A DNA stretch of 10,359 nucleotides. It comes from Streptomyces sp. NRRL WC-3618 (GTDB lineage Bacteria; Actinomycetota; Actinomycetes; Streptomycetales; Streptomycetaceae). Numbering within the stretch: position 1 is the first letter of the stretch; every line of letters begins with the position of its first letter. Location: NCBI RefSeq assembly GCF_001280005.1, contig NZ_LGDW01000108.1, positions 1 to 10,359 on the forward strand, written 5' to 3'. Shown in pieces: positions 1 through 8,320 of the stretch. Under the pieces are notes generated by a model. That model searched no databases. It worked only from the letters and a program-made list of their open reading frames with translations, and was not told the origin of the DNA. The position numbers and the translations under genes are program-made.

Positions 1-80
1 CTCCTCCCCTCACCTCACCCGTCCTGTTTTCCCCTCCTGAGAATCCCGGCTGTTGCCGGCATGCGAAAGGAACAACGACG
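1..80. other. 5' flank of the ACP operon
   Basis: This leader has no recognisable gene. The first 40 bases are pyrimidine-rich. A small hairpin (CCGGC at 46-50, GCCGG at 55-59, loop TGTT) precedes the ribosome binding site AAAGGAA at 66-72. A TGA at 38-40 could be the stop of an upstream plus-strand gene, but the few codons before it give no family signal. No convincing -10/-35 pair is visible, so the promoter for the ACP operon may lie outside the window. Confidence 0.4.
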
Positions 81-350
81 ATGAGCGACATCAGCCTGTC
101 CGAGCTGAGTGAGCTGCTGCTCGAGTGCGTCGGCGCCCCCGAAGAGGGCACCAGCCTCGACAGCGAGGACGCCCTCGACACGCCCTTCCTGGAGTTCGGG
201 TACGACTCCCTGGCCCTGCTCCAGGTCACCGGTCTGATCACGCGCCGGCACGGCGTCGTCCTGTCCGACGACGCCGTGATGGAGGCCGAGACACCGCGCC
301 TGCTGCTGAACATGATCAAAGAGGCGCCGCAGGCCGGGGCGGTCCGATGA
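81..350 (+). CDS. Type II PKS acyl carrier protein
   Basis: This 89-residue protein has the size of a discrete aromatic PKS acyl carrier protein. It tethers the growing poly-beta-ketone chain on a 4'-phosphopantetheine arm and presents it to KS-alpha/CLF, ketoreductases and cyclases in the cytoplasm. The attachment site is Ser43 in the motif FGYDSLALLQ, matching the family's GYDSLALLE consensus. An acidic helix I and a helical C-terminal half follow the ACP pattern. The ATG at 81 has a good ribosome binding site (AAAGGAA, 66-72), and the stop overlaps the next start as ATGA. Unusually, it heads an operon with KR1 rather than following KS-alpha/CLF, which lie about 3 kb downstream. It is the only ACP in the window, so it is presumably the partner of that ketosynthase pair. 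Confidence 0.95.
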   Translation: MSDISLSELSELLLECVGAPEEGTSLDSEDALDTPFLEFGYDSLALLQVTGLITRRHGVVLSDDAVMEAETPRLLLNMIKEAPQAGAVR

Positions 351-1117
351 CCGCGCCCACAACCGGCTCCCCCGCCCCTTACGCCCCCGGTTTCGACGGC
401 AGACGTGTGGTGGTCACCGGCGGGACCCGGGGCATCGGGCGGGCCGTCGCCCTGGCCTTTGCCCGCGCCGGCGCGCGGCTCACCGTGGTCCACCGCGCCG
501 ACGGCGAGGCGGTCCGGACGCTCGACGCGGAGCTGACCGCCACCGGCTGCGAACACGTCCTCGTACAGGCGGACGTCACCAGTGACGCCGGCGCCCAACT
601 GGTCGCGGACACGGTCCGCGAGCGGTTCGGCGGCGTGGACGTCCTGGTCAACAACGTGGGTGTGGACGGACACTCCAAGTTCGAGGACCTGTCCGAGGCC
701 GAGTGGCACCGGGTGATGAACCACAACGCCACGTCCACCTACCTCGTCACCCACGCGCTGGTGGGGCTGTTCCCGGACGGCGCGTCCGTGGTCAACGTAG
801 GAGCCTCGGTCGCGCTGCGCGGCCGGCCGCTCGGTGTGCACTACAGCGCGTCCAAGGCCGCCCTGGTCGGGTTCACCCGGGCGCTCGCCAAGGAGCTGGG
901 CGGCCGGGGGATCCGGGTCAACACGGTGGCCCCCGGGGTGACCGAGACCGAACCCGGTGCCGGGCTGCCGCCCGTGATCGCCGAACGGATCGCCGGGATG
1001 ACGGCGCTCGGCCGGCTCGGGCGTCCCGAGGACGTCGCCGGGGCGGTCCTCTATCTCGCCGGGGACGCGGCCTCGTACGTCACCGGCGCCACTCTCGAAG
1101 TCGACGGAGGAATCTGA
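347..1117 (+). CDS. SDR ketoreductase KR1 (FabG-like, type II PKS)
   Basis: This 256-residue classical short-chain dehydrogenase probably reduces a keto group of the ACP-bound polyketide with NAD(P)H. Visible motifs are the Rossmann glycine motif TGGTRGIG (24-31), NNVG (102-105, usually NNAG), the YSASK catalytic motif with Tyr166 and Lys170, and VAPG (194-197). The Ser expected 13 residues before the Tyr is Ala153, and a Ser sits one place later (Ser154). Either the loop is one residue shorter or the catalytic Ser is displaced. The ATG at 347 overlaps the ACP stop (ATGA). An in-frame upstream start is possible only inside the ACP gene and would add no SDR sequence. It resembles FabG-type and pentangular ketoreductases more than a long actIII protein, but the regiochemistry cannot be read from sequence. 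Confidence 0.9.
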   Translation: MTAPTTGSPAPYAPGFDGRRVVVTGGTRGIGRAVALAFARAGARLTVVHRADGEAVRTLDAELTATGCEHVLVQADVTSDAGAQLVADTVRERFGGVDVLVNNVGVDGHSKFEDLSEAEWHRVMNHNATSTYLVTHALVGLFPDGASVVNVGASVALRGRPLGVHYSASKAALVGFTRALAKELGGRGIRVNTVAPGVTETEPGAGLPPVIAERIAGMTALGRLGRPEDVAGAVLYLAGDAASYVTGATLEVDGGI

Positions 1118-1506
1118 TGCCCTACGCAGCCATCACCTATCGGGTCAAACCCGGCCACGAGGAGGAGGTCGCCGCGATCTTCGCGGGCTTCCAGCGGGTC
1201 GACACCCCGGACTTCGCCGGGGAGGCGGGCGAGACGGCCGGCCGGCTGCTCGGTACGGCCGTGTTCATCAAGGACGACGTACTCGTCCGCTTCATCCACT
1301 ACGAAGGTGACTTCTCGGCCGTCGCCCGGCACATGGCCGGACAGAAGGGCGTGCACGTCCTGGAGGACAAGCTCGCCCCGTTCCTCGCCGTGGAGCGGGA
1401 CACCAGTTCCCCCCAGGGGTTCGCCGAGTACTTCCGCAACGCCACGATGCGTTCGCTCGCCCAGCTCACCGTCGACACCCACCCCACGGTGGCCCCGGCG
1501 TCATGA
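1117..1506 (+). CDS. SchA/CurD-like domain protein, copy 1
   Basis: This 129-residue protein begins MPYAAITYRVKPGHEEE and contains conserved DDVLVR (53-58), HYEGD (61-65), VARHMA (69-74) and RDT (94-96) blocks. I recognise these as SchA/CurD-like proteins found in spore-pigment and aromatic polyketide clusters. The fold is probably a small alpha/beta dimeric barrel, as in ABM and cyclase proteins. The biochemical role is not firmly established; cyclisation or oxygenation assistance is plausible. Its ATG overlaps the KR1 stop (TGATG, 1115-1119), with GGAGGA at 1106-1111 as ribosome binding site. It aligns without gaps over all 129 residues to the minus-strand paralogue at 2043-2432, with about 62 identities by hand count. 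That pairing argues for two related but non-redundant functions. Confidence 0.78.
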   Translation: MPYAAITYRVKPGHEEEVAAIFAGFQRVDTPDFAGEAGETAGRLLGTAVFIKDDVLVRFIHYEGDFSAVARHMAGQKGVHVLEDKLAPFLAVERDTSSPQGFAEYFRNATMRSLAQLTVDTHPTVAPAS

Positions 1507-1955
1507 CGGGGCTGCTGGGCGTCGCCGCGCTGCTCGGCGGCGGAATCACCGCGGGGGTGCTGTTCGCCGTCGCGCTGAGTGTGGTGCCCGCGCTCTTCGC
1601 GATGGAGACGGGCACCTATGTGTACGCGCACGGGCTGCTGGGCCGTAACTGGGATCCCACGATGCCGGTCATCGTGCTCGGCAGCGCGCTCGCCAACGGC
1701 GTGCTCGCCGCCCTGACGGACGGCGTCGCGCGGGTGCTCTTCGCCCTCGCCGTGGTCCTGCTGCTGGGGGTGTCGGGCGTGTCCCATCTGTGCAACGTCC
1801 CCATCAACCGGCGCGTCAAGGCCGTCACGGACCCTGCCGCGCTCCCCGCCGACTGGGAGGATCCCCGGCCCCTGTGGCGGCGCTGGCATCTGCTGCGCAC
1901 CGCACTCGCCGTCGTGGCCCTGGCCGTGACCGCGGCGGCGGTCACGGCCGTCTGA
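1503..1955 (+). CDS. DUF1772 (anthrone-oxygenase-like) membrane protein, copy 1
   Basis: This 150-residue protein has about four hydrophobic segments (roughly 4-32, 54-72, 75-97 and 131-149), so it should be integral to the cytoplasmic membrane. The family marks are YAHGLLGRNWDPTMP (41-55), NVPINR (98-103) and W-H-x-x-R (Trp128, His129, Arg132). These place it in DUF1772, a family that includes cofactor-free anthrone oxygenases. In this setting it could oxidise an anthrone-type ring to a quinone, but that is inferred from family and context. It overlaps the previous gene by ATGA and is the last gene before a strong hairpin terminator. A paralogue at 6429-6890 shares the motifs except for the His. 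A transport or scaffold role is an alternative. Confidence 0.82.
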   Translation: MTGLLGVAALLGGGITAGVLFAVALSVVPALFAMETGTYVYAHGLLGRNWDPTMPVIVLGSALANGVLAALTDGVARVLFALAVVLLLGVSGVSHLCNVPINRRVKAVTDPAALPADWEDPRPLWRRWHLLRTALAVVALAVTAAAVTAV

Positions 1956-1961
1956 CGGCGT

Positions 1962-2017
1962 CACACACCCCTGTCCCTCCCGTGCCGCCGGTCGCGCGGG
2001 AGGGACAGGGGTGTGTG
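1962..2017. terminator. Bidirectional terminator hairpin between convergent genes
   Basis: A perfect 21-bp inverted repeat (1962-1982 with 1997-2017) encloses a 14-nt loop. The stem can extend through GACGG (1954-1958) pairing with CCGTC (2018-2022) across a 3-nt bulge, reaching into the stop codon of the DUF1772 gene. It lies between the plus-strand gene ending at 1955 and the minus-strand gene ending at 2043. Its symmetry suits termination in both directions. There is no U-tract, which is common for Streptomyces terminators. Confidence 0.88.
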
Positions 2018-2042
2018 CCGTCGGGCGTCAGGGCCTTCGGGC

Positions 2043-2432
2043 CTACGCCTGTTCCGCCGTCGCCAGCTGGTCGCGTACGGAGATCTGGGCGACCGTCGTC
2101 AGCAGGCTGCGCCGGAACGTGGCCACGAAGCCCTCCGCCGTGTCCGTGTCCCGCGGCTTGCTGAGGTACGGCTTGAGCTTCTTCTCCACCTCCCGGACTC
2201 CCGGCTGCGCCGCCATGTGGCGGGCGACGGCCTCCAGGTCGCCGGTGTACTCGATGACACGGACCAGCGTGTCGTCCCGCAGGAAGACGGCGGTGGCCAG
2301 GATGGTGCCGGCCGTGCGGCCCCCCTCGTCCGTGACGCTGCTGCCGCGTACCCGCTTGAAGTTGCCGAAGATCTCGGTGAGTTCCTTCTCGTAGCCGGGC
2401 TTGATGTCGTAGGTGATCGCCGCAAACGGCAT
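2043..2432 (-). CDS. SchA/CurD-like domain protein, copy 2
   Basis: This 129-residue minus-strand protein starts MPFAAITYDIKPGYEKE and has the same blocks as copy 1: RDDTLVR (52-58), EYTGD (61-65), VARHMAAQPGV (69-79) and KPRDT (92-96). It is therefore SchA/CurD-like, with the same uncertainty about its reaction. The start chosen is the ATG at 2432 because AGGAG at 2440-2444 (minus strand) precedes it and because copy 1 starts at the aligned Met. A longer in-frame extension to 2726 would run across the divergent control region and into the next gene, and is rejected. It stands alone, converging on the 1962-2017 hairpin and sharing a 175-bp upstream region with the core PKS operon, so it may be co-regulated with that operon. 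Confidence 0.78.
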   Translation of the reverse strand: MPFAAITYDIKPGYEKELTEIFGNFKRVRGSSVTDEGGRTAGTILATAVFLRDDTLVRVIEYTGDLEAVARHMAAQPGVREVEKKLKPYLSKPRDTDTAEGFVATFRRSLLTTVAQISVRDQLATAEQA

Positions 2433-2476
2433 GGGACGGCTCCTGTTCGCTGTGGGGTGTGTGACCTCAGCGGAAC

Positions 2477-2499
2477 CGAGGCGGCTCCAATACGCCTCG
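2477..2499. promoter_or_regulatory. Candidate operator, inverted repeat 1
   Basis: CGAGGCG (2477-2483) and CGCCTCG (2493-2499) form a perfect 7-bp inverted repeat with a 9-nt spacer, spanning 23 bp. Size and position are typical of a binding site for a dimeric regulator such as a TetR or GntR family protein. This is inference only. In such GC-rich DNA some 7-bp repeats occur by chance. Confidence 0.35.
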
Positions 2500-2518
2500 A
2501 GACGTCCTCCATCCCCCC

Positions 2519-2550
2519 GGAGAGCTGGATCTGTGTTCGAGCGGCTCTCC
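2519..2550. promoter_or_regulatory. Candidate operator, inverted repeat 2
   Basis: GGAGAGC (2519-2525) and GCTCTCC (2544-2550) form a perfect 7-bp inverted repeat separated by 18 nt. TCGAGCG lies inside the spacer. It sits 58 bp upstream of the TcmI-type cyclase start, so it could be an operator or part of the leader RNA of the core operon. Confidence 0.3.
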
Positions 2551-2607
2551 AGACGGCGGTGCCACCGTCCGACCTGATGCTGACCGTGGTTCCCCAGGAG
2601 GTACGCC

Positions 2608-2943
2608 GTGCACCGCACCTTGATCGTCGCCCGTCTGAAGCCCGACAAGGCCGACGACATCGCTGAGATCTTCGCCGAGTCCGATGCCACCGACCTCCCG
2701 GGAATGGTCGGCGTCTCCCGCCGCACCCTCTTCCGGTTCCACGGGCTCTACTTCCACCTCGTCGAGGCCGACGAGGACATCACCGGCAACCTCTACCGGG
2801 CGCGCAGCCACCCGCTGTACGACGACATCAACACCCGGCTCGCCGAGTGCGTCGAGCCCTACGACCCCAACTGGAAAGAGCCCAAGGACGCGATGGCCGA
2901 CCCCTTCTACATCTGGACCAAGGACGGAGGGCGGATCAAGTGA
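2608..2943 (+). CDS. TcmI-type aromatic polyketide cyclase
   Basis: This 111-residue protein belongs to the TcmI / WhiE-ORFVII polyketide cyclase family (ferredoxin-like fold, dimeric). Members close late rings of tetracenomycin and pentangular polyketides. Typical features are [12 protein letters not shown] at the start, AESDATDLP (23-31), [20 protein letters not shown] (38-57, with His45 and His50), HPLYDDIN (68-75) and the C-terminal FYIWT. Length matches the family. The start is a GTG at 2608, fixed by AGGAGGT at 2596-2602. It is the first gene of the core operon and overlaps the cupin gene by GTGA. With the cupin and the aromatase/cyclase it completes the three-cyclase set of pentangular pathways. 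The exact ring closed cannot be told. Confidence 0.93.
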   Translation: MHRTLIVARLKPDKADDIAEIFAESDATDLPGMVGVSRRTLFRFHGLYFHLVEADEDITGNLYRARSHPLYDDINTRLAECVEPYDPNWKEPKDAMADPFYIWTKDGGRIK

Positions 2944-3374
2944 CCACCTCCATCACCCGGACCGTGAAGGTGTCCGCGGCCGAGGTCGCGGCCAACACCA
3001 AGCGCGGCGGCGACATCAGGGTCACCCTCAGCCCCAAGACCGTCGGCTGCACCTCGGGCTTCGGCGGGGTCGTGACCCTGGAGCCCGGCGACTTCATCAC
3101 CGAGCACTACCACCCGTACTCCGAGGAGTTCCTCCACGTCGTCAGCGGCGATCTGCGGATGACGCTGGACGGCGAGCCGATCACGCTGACCGCCGGGGAC
3201 TCGCTGCTCGTCCCGATCGGCGTACGGCACCGCCTGCTCAACTCCGGCGACACCACCGCGACGTGCGCCTTCCACCTGTCCCCGCTGGCGCCGCGTCCCG
3301 AGCTCGGCCATGTGGACACCGAGACGGCGCAGCACCCCGAGCAGTCCAACCCGGATGTGGGTGGGGCGCCGTGA
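2940..3374 (+). CDS. Cupin-fold polyketide cyclase (TcmJ / WhiE-ORFII-like)
   Basis: This 144-residue single-domain cupin fits both conserved motifs exactly. Motif 1 is G50-x5-H56-x-H58-x4-E63-x6-G70, and motif 2 is G86-x5-P92-x-G94-x2-H97-x3-N101. The predicted metal ligands His56, His58, Glu63 and His97 are all present. In tetracenomycin (TcmJ), WhiE and pradimicin-type clusters such cupins take part in cyclising the poly-beta-ketone. The GTG start at 2940 overlaps the TcmI-type gene stop (GTGA), with GGAGG at 2926-2930. An upstream in-frame start would lie inside the cyclase gene. Residues from about 118 are polar and probably disordered. It is directly followed by KS-alpha, the same order as in spore-pigment clusters. 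Confidence 0.9.
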   Translation: MTTSITRTVKVSAAEVAANTKRGGDIRVTLSPKTVGCTSGFGGVVTLEPGDFITEHYHPYSEEFLHVVSGDLRMTLDGEPITLTAGDSLLVPIGVRHRLLNSGDTTATCAFHLSPLAPRPELGHVDTETAQHPEQSNPDVGGAP

Positions 3375-4656
3375 AACGACGGGCCGTCATCACCGGTATC
3401 GGGGCGGTGGTGCCGGGCGGGGTCGGCCGGGAGGCGTTCTGGGATCTGCTGTCCGAAGGACGCACCGCCACCCGGCGGATCAGCCTCTTCAATCCCTCCA
3501 CCTTCCGTTCGCAGGTCGCCGCGGAGGTCGACTTCGACCCGCTCGCCGCGGGGCTGGAGCCGCGCCACGTACGGCGGATGGACCGTGCCGCGCAGTTCGC
3601 CGTGGTCTCCGCCCGGGAGGCGGTCGCGGACAGCGGACTCGACCTCGCCGCGCTCCCCCCGGAGCGGATCACGGTCAGCCTCGGCAGCGCCGTCGGCTGC
3701 ACCATGGGCCTCGAGGAGGAGTACGTCGTCCTCAGCGACGGGGGCCGGAAGTGGCTGGTGGACCACGAGTACGGCGTACCCCACCTGTACGGCTACATGG
3801 TGCCCAGCACCCTGGCCGCCGAGGTCGCCTGGGAGGTCGGCGCGGAGGGTCCGGTCGCGCTGGTCTCCACCGGCTGTACGTCCGGTCTGGACTCGATCGC
3901 CCACGCCGTCCAGCTGATCGAGGAGGGCAGCGCGGACGTCGCGCTGGCCGGCGCCACGGACGCCCCGATCTCGCCGATCACCTCGGCGTGTTTCGACGCG
4001 ATCAAGGCGACGACCACCAACAACTCCGATCCGGAGCACGCCTCGCGGCCCTTCGACCGCGACCGCGACGGCTTCGTGCTCGCCGAGGGGTCGGCCGTGC
4101 TGGTCCTGGAGGAGCGCGAGGCCGCCGAGGCGCGCGGCGCCCGGATCTACGGCGAGATCGTCGGCTTCGCCGGGCGCAGCAACGCGTACCACATGACCGG
4201 ACTGAAGCCCGACGGCAGGGAGATGGCCGAGGCCATCTCGGTCTCCCTGAACCAGGCGCGGCTCAACCCGACGGACGTGGGCTACATCAACGCCCACGGT
4301 TCCGGCACCAAGCAGAACGACCGGCACGAGACGGCGGCGTTCAAGCGGAGCCTGGGCGACCACGCCTACGACATCCCGGTGAGCTCCATCAAGTCGATGG
4401 TCGGCCACTCGCTCGGGGCGATCGGCTCCATCGAGGTGGCCGCCTGCGCACTCGCCCTGCAGCGGCAGGTCGTGCCGCCGACGGCGAACCTGCACAACTC
4501 CGACCCGCAGTGCGACCTGGACTACGTCCCGCTCACCGCCCGGGATCACGCGATGGACGTGGTGCTGAGTGTCGGCAGCGGATTCGGCGGGTTCCAGACC
4601 GCGATGCTGCTGGCCCGGCCGGGCACGGCGGCCGCGGCGGCCGGAAGGAGCGGGGC

Positions 4657-4660
<4 letters not shown>
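3371..4660 (+). CDS. Type II PKS ketosynthase alpha (KS-alpha)
   Basis: This 429-residue beta-ketoacyl synthase catalyses the decarboxylative Claisen condensations that build the poly-beta-ketone from malonyl-ACP. The catalytic set is complete: Cys169 in STGCTSGLD, His309 in NAHGSGT, and Lys341 and His346 in [10 protein letters not shown]. The blocks [20 protein letters not shown] (105-124) and [11 protein letters not shown] (136-146) are typical of KS-alpha. The GTG at 3371 overlaps the cupin stop (GTGA). Only a weak GT-rich ribosome binding site precedes it, which suggests translation coupled to the cupin. The tail after about 416 is low-complexity Ala/Gly. KS-beta follows with a 4-base overlap. 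Identification is secure; the product is not. Confidence 0.98.
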
Positions 4661-6418
<1,758 letters not shown>

Positions 6419-6428
6419 GGGGACCCCC

Positions 6429-6890
6429 GTGTTCGCGTTTCTCACCCCCCTGGTCCTGCTGCTCAACGGGCTCGCGGCCGGGGTGCTGTTCGGCACCCAG
6501 CTGGGCGGTTTCCCCTACCTGGCCTCGCTGCCCGCCGACCGGTACGTGCACGCCCACGCGTTCTTCGGGACCCGGTACGACCCGGCGATGCCACTCTGTC
6601 TGCTCGGCACCGTCGGCTGCGACGTGGCTCTGGCGTTCGTGGCCCCGGAACCGGTCGCGCGGGCCGCGTTCGCCGTGGCCGCCGTGCTCGCGGCGGCCAC
6701 CGCCGTCATCTCGGTCGCCAAGAACGTGCCGGTCAACCGGTGGATGCGCACCCTCGACCCGGAGAACCTGCCCGCGGACTTCGCGGACCGGGACCCGCGG
6801 CTCGACTGGGGTGCCTGGAACCGCAGGCGCAGCCTGCTGACCATCGCCGCGCTGCTGGTGAACTGCGCCGCGCTCGGCGTCCTGCTGTGA
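6429..6890 (+). CDS. DUF1772 (anthrone-oxygenase-like) membrane protein, copy 2
   Basis: This 153-residue protein has about four predicted membrane segments (roughly 3-25, 53-72, 77-97 and 134-153). It shares with copy 1 the motifs [17 protein letters not shown] (39-55), NVPVNR (99-104) and DPENLPADF (110-118). The W-H-x-x-R motif of copy 1 is changed to Trp130-Asn131-Arg-Arg-Arg, losing the His. Loop charges and hydrophobic positions otherwise correspond, so the two are paralogues. The GTG start at 6429 follows AGGGGA (6418-6423), 10 bases after the aromatase/cyclase stop. It may oxidise a ring carbon near the membrane, or pair with copy 1 as a heteromer. Both are inference. Confidence 0.82.
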   Translation: MFAFLTPLVLLLNGLAAGVLFGTQLGGFPYLASLPADRYVHAHAFFGTRYDPAMPLCLLGTVGCDVALAFVAPEPVARAAFAVAAVLAAATAVISVAKNVPVNRWMRTLDPENLPADFADRDPRLDWGAWNRRRSLLTIAALLVNCAALGVLL

Positions 6891-6922
6891 CCCACCCTCA
6901 ACACCCTCACCGTGGAGGAATC

Positions 6923-7675
6923 ATGGATCTCGCACTTCGTGGCAAGAAAGCGCTGGTCACCGGCGGCACGCGCGGCGTGGGCCGGGGCATCGTCCTCGCC
7001 CTCGCCCGTGCGGGCATCGACGTCGTCACCTGCTACCAGAAGGAGAGCGACTACGTCACCTCGCTGGAGGCCGAACTCAAGGAGATCGGCGGCGACCACC
7101 ACGTCCTGCGCGCCGACATCTCCCAGCCGGCCGAGGTCGCCGACCTACTGGCACAGGTCAAGGAGCGGTACGGACGACTCGACCTGGTCGTCAACAACGC
7201 CGGCGCGATCAGCCACATCCCGTACGCCCAGCTGCCGTTGGAGGAGTGGCAGCGGATCTTCACCACCAACGTCACCGGCGCCCACCTGGTGATCCAGCAC
7301 GCGCTGCCGCTGCTGGGCGAGGGCTCCTCGGTGGTCAGCATCGGCTCCCGGGCCATCGACGCCGGTATCCCGCTGCGCGCCCACTACACGGCGACCAAGG
7401 CCGCGCTGGTGGGGCTCAACCGCTCGCTGGCCAAGGAGTTCGGGCCGAAGGGCATCCGCTTCAACGTGGTCGCCCTGGGTGTCATAGAGACCGAGAACTT
7501 CCACGCGATGCCCGAGGCCCAGCGCACCCTCATGACCGAGCGGTACAGCGCCAAGACCGCGCTCGGCAGGCTCGGCACCCCCGACGAGGTGGCCGGCGCC
7601 GTGCTGTGGCTCGCCAGCGACCTGTCCCGCTATGTCACCGGCAACACCATCGGCGTCGACGGGGGGATCTCCTGA
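6923..7675 (+). CDS. SDR ketoreductase KR2 (FabG-like)
   Basis: This 250-residue classical SDR carries TGGTRGVG (13-20), NNAG (91-94) and a standard catalytic triad: Ser142, Tyr155 (HYTATK) and Lys159. Spacing is the usual 13 residues from Ser to Tyr. The proline-glycine motif after strand 6, normally VAPG, reads VALG (Ala184-Leu185-Gly186), so the conserved Pro next to the nicotinamide site is lost. It is clearly related to KR1 across its length and probably reduces a different carbonyl of the polyketide, or a released intermediate. The ATG at 6923 has GGAGGA at 6914-6919. Its stop overlaps the next start as TGATG (7673-7677), the same junction that follows KR1. Confidence 0.9.
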   Translation: MDLALRGKKALVTGGTRGVGRGIVLALARAGIDVVTCYQKESDYVTSLEAELKEIGGDHHVLRADISQPAEVADLLAQVKERYGRLDLVVNNAGAISHIPYAQLPLEEWQRIFTTNVTGAHLVIQHALPLLGEGSSVVSIGSRAIDAGIPLRAHYTATKAALVGLNRSLAKEFGPKGIRFNVVALGVIETENFHAMPEAQRTLMTERYSAKTALGRLGTPDEVAGAVLWLASDLSRYVTGNTIGVDGGIS

Positions 7676-7995
7676 TGACGTTCCGGGTGATGCTGCGCAT
7701 GGAGATCGTGCCGGGCAAGGAGACGGACTTCGAACAGGCCTGGTACGCGGGGACCGACGCGGTGACCGGGCATCCGGCCAACGTGGGGCAGTCGCTGTGC
7801 CGGGCCACCGGTGAGGAGAGCACGTACTACATCGTCAGCGACTGGGTGGACGAGCCGCGGTTCCGCGAGTTCGAGGACAGCCCCGCGCACCTGGAGCACC
7901 GCTCGACGCTGCACCCGTTCCGCAGAAGCGGCTCCTTCCACACGATGGAGCTGGTCACGCACCTCGACGGCAAGGCGGCCGGTGGTGACCGCTGA
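7675..7995 (+). CDS. Antibiotic biosynthesis monooxygenase (ABM) family protein, copy 1
   Basis: This 106-residue alpha/beta-barrel protein starts [23 protein letters not shown] and contains TYYIVSDWVDEPRFREFEDS (50-69) and a C-terminal HPFRRSGSFHTMELV strand (80-94). These fit the ABM family of small dimeric, cofactor-free oxygenases (ActVA-Orf6, TcmH and PdmH type) that turn anthrones into quinones. Some relatives act as cyclisation aids instead. The ATG overlaps the KR2 stop (TGATG). An ABM immediately after a ketoreductase mirrors the first operon, where a SchA/CurD-like protein takes that place. The oxidised carbon cannot be predicted. Confidence 0.82.
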   Translation: MTFRVMLRMEIVPGKETDFEQAWYAGTDAVTGHPANVGQSLCRATGEESTYYIVSDWVDEPRFREFEDSPAHLEHRSTLHPFRRSGSFHTMELVTHLDGKAAGGDR

Positions 7996-8296
7996 GGTCC
8001 GGGTCATGGTCTACCAGGCCGCGTACGACGAGGAGCAGCTCGCCGCGGTCAGGACCGCCTACCACCTGGTGAGCAAGCGGCTGGCGGGGGTGCCCGGCAT
8101 GCTCGGCAACGAGTTGCTGCGCAGCCCCGCCGACCCCACCGCCCTCGCGGTGGTGAGCCGTTGGGAGTCCATGGCGGCGTTCCTCCTCTGGGAGCAGGGC
8201 GACGGCCACCGCGGCGACACGGCCCCGCTGCGCCCCTTCCGCGACACCCGGGTAGCCGCGCCGTTCGCCGTCTACGAGGTCGACGCCGCGTACTGA
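7985..8296 (+). CDS. ABM-like family protein, copy 2
   Basis: This protein of about 103 residues follows and overlaps ABM copy 1. It contains the strand VRVMVYQA, a helix DEEQLAAVRTAYHLVSKRLA (15-34), VPGMLGNELLRSP (36-48), ALAVVSRWESMAAFLLWEQG (54-72) and PLRPFRD (81-87). This is the pattern of small ABM dimers, and also of ABM-like segments found in SchA/CurD and WhiE-ORFI proteins. The start is uncertain. The GTG at 7985 (11-base overlap) keeps a complete first beta-strand and is preferred; the ATG at 8006, preceded by GAGG at 7994-7997, would give 96 residues. It may form a heterodimer with copy 1 or oxidise a second site. Neither is proven. Confidence 0.75.
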   Translation: MTAEVRVMVYQAAYDEEQLAAVRTAYHLVSKRLAGVPGMLGNELLRSPADPTALAVVSRWESMAAFLLWEQGDGHRGDTAPLRPFRDTRVAAPFAVYEVDAAY

Positions 8297-8320
8297 CGTA
8301 CCGAAGGAGAAGGGATTGTC

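Larger units (their letters stand above)
2433..2607. promoter_or_regulatory. Divergent control region between SchA/CurD copy 2 and the core PKS operon
   Basis: This 175-bp stretch separates the divergent starts at 2432 (minus) and 2608 (plus) and must carry at least one promoter for each direction. It holds two inverted repeats (see the separate entries) and two TCGAG-type heptamers at 2497-2503 and 2537-2543. I cannot point to a clear TTGAC/TAnnnT pair on either strand. A regulator bound here could control both transcription units; none is encoded in the window. Confidence 0.6.

Noticed and set aside
46..59. Hairpin before the ACP gene as a riboswitch or attenuator
   Set aside because: It is only a 5-bp stem with a 4-nt loop, and there is no conserved riboswitch core.
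125..346. N-terminal extension of KR1 back into the ACP gene
   Set aside because: The extra residues are an Arg/Pro-rich out-of-frame reading of the ACP gene. The SDR fold starts just after the ATG at 347.
2497..2543. SARP activator heptamer repeat (TCGAG-type at 2497 and 2537)
   Set aside because: The spacing is 40 bp, not the 11- or 22-bp periodicity of SARP sites, and two 5-mers in such DNA are weak evidence. It is kept only as a note.
2433..2726. N-terminal extension of the minus-strand SchA/CurD gene
   Set aside because: It would cross the divergent control region and overlap the TcmI-type cyclase. The ATG at 2432 has a good ribosome binding site and matches copy 1.
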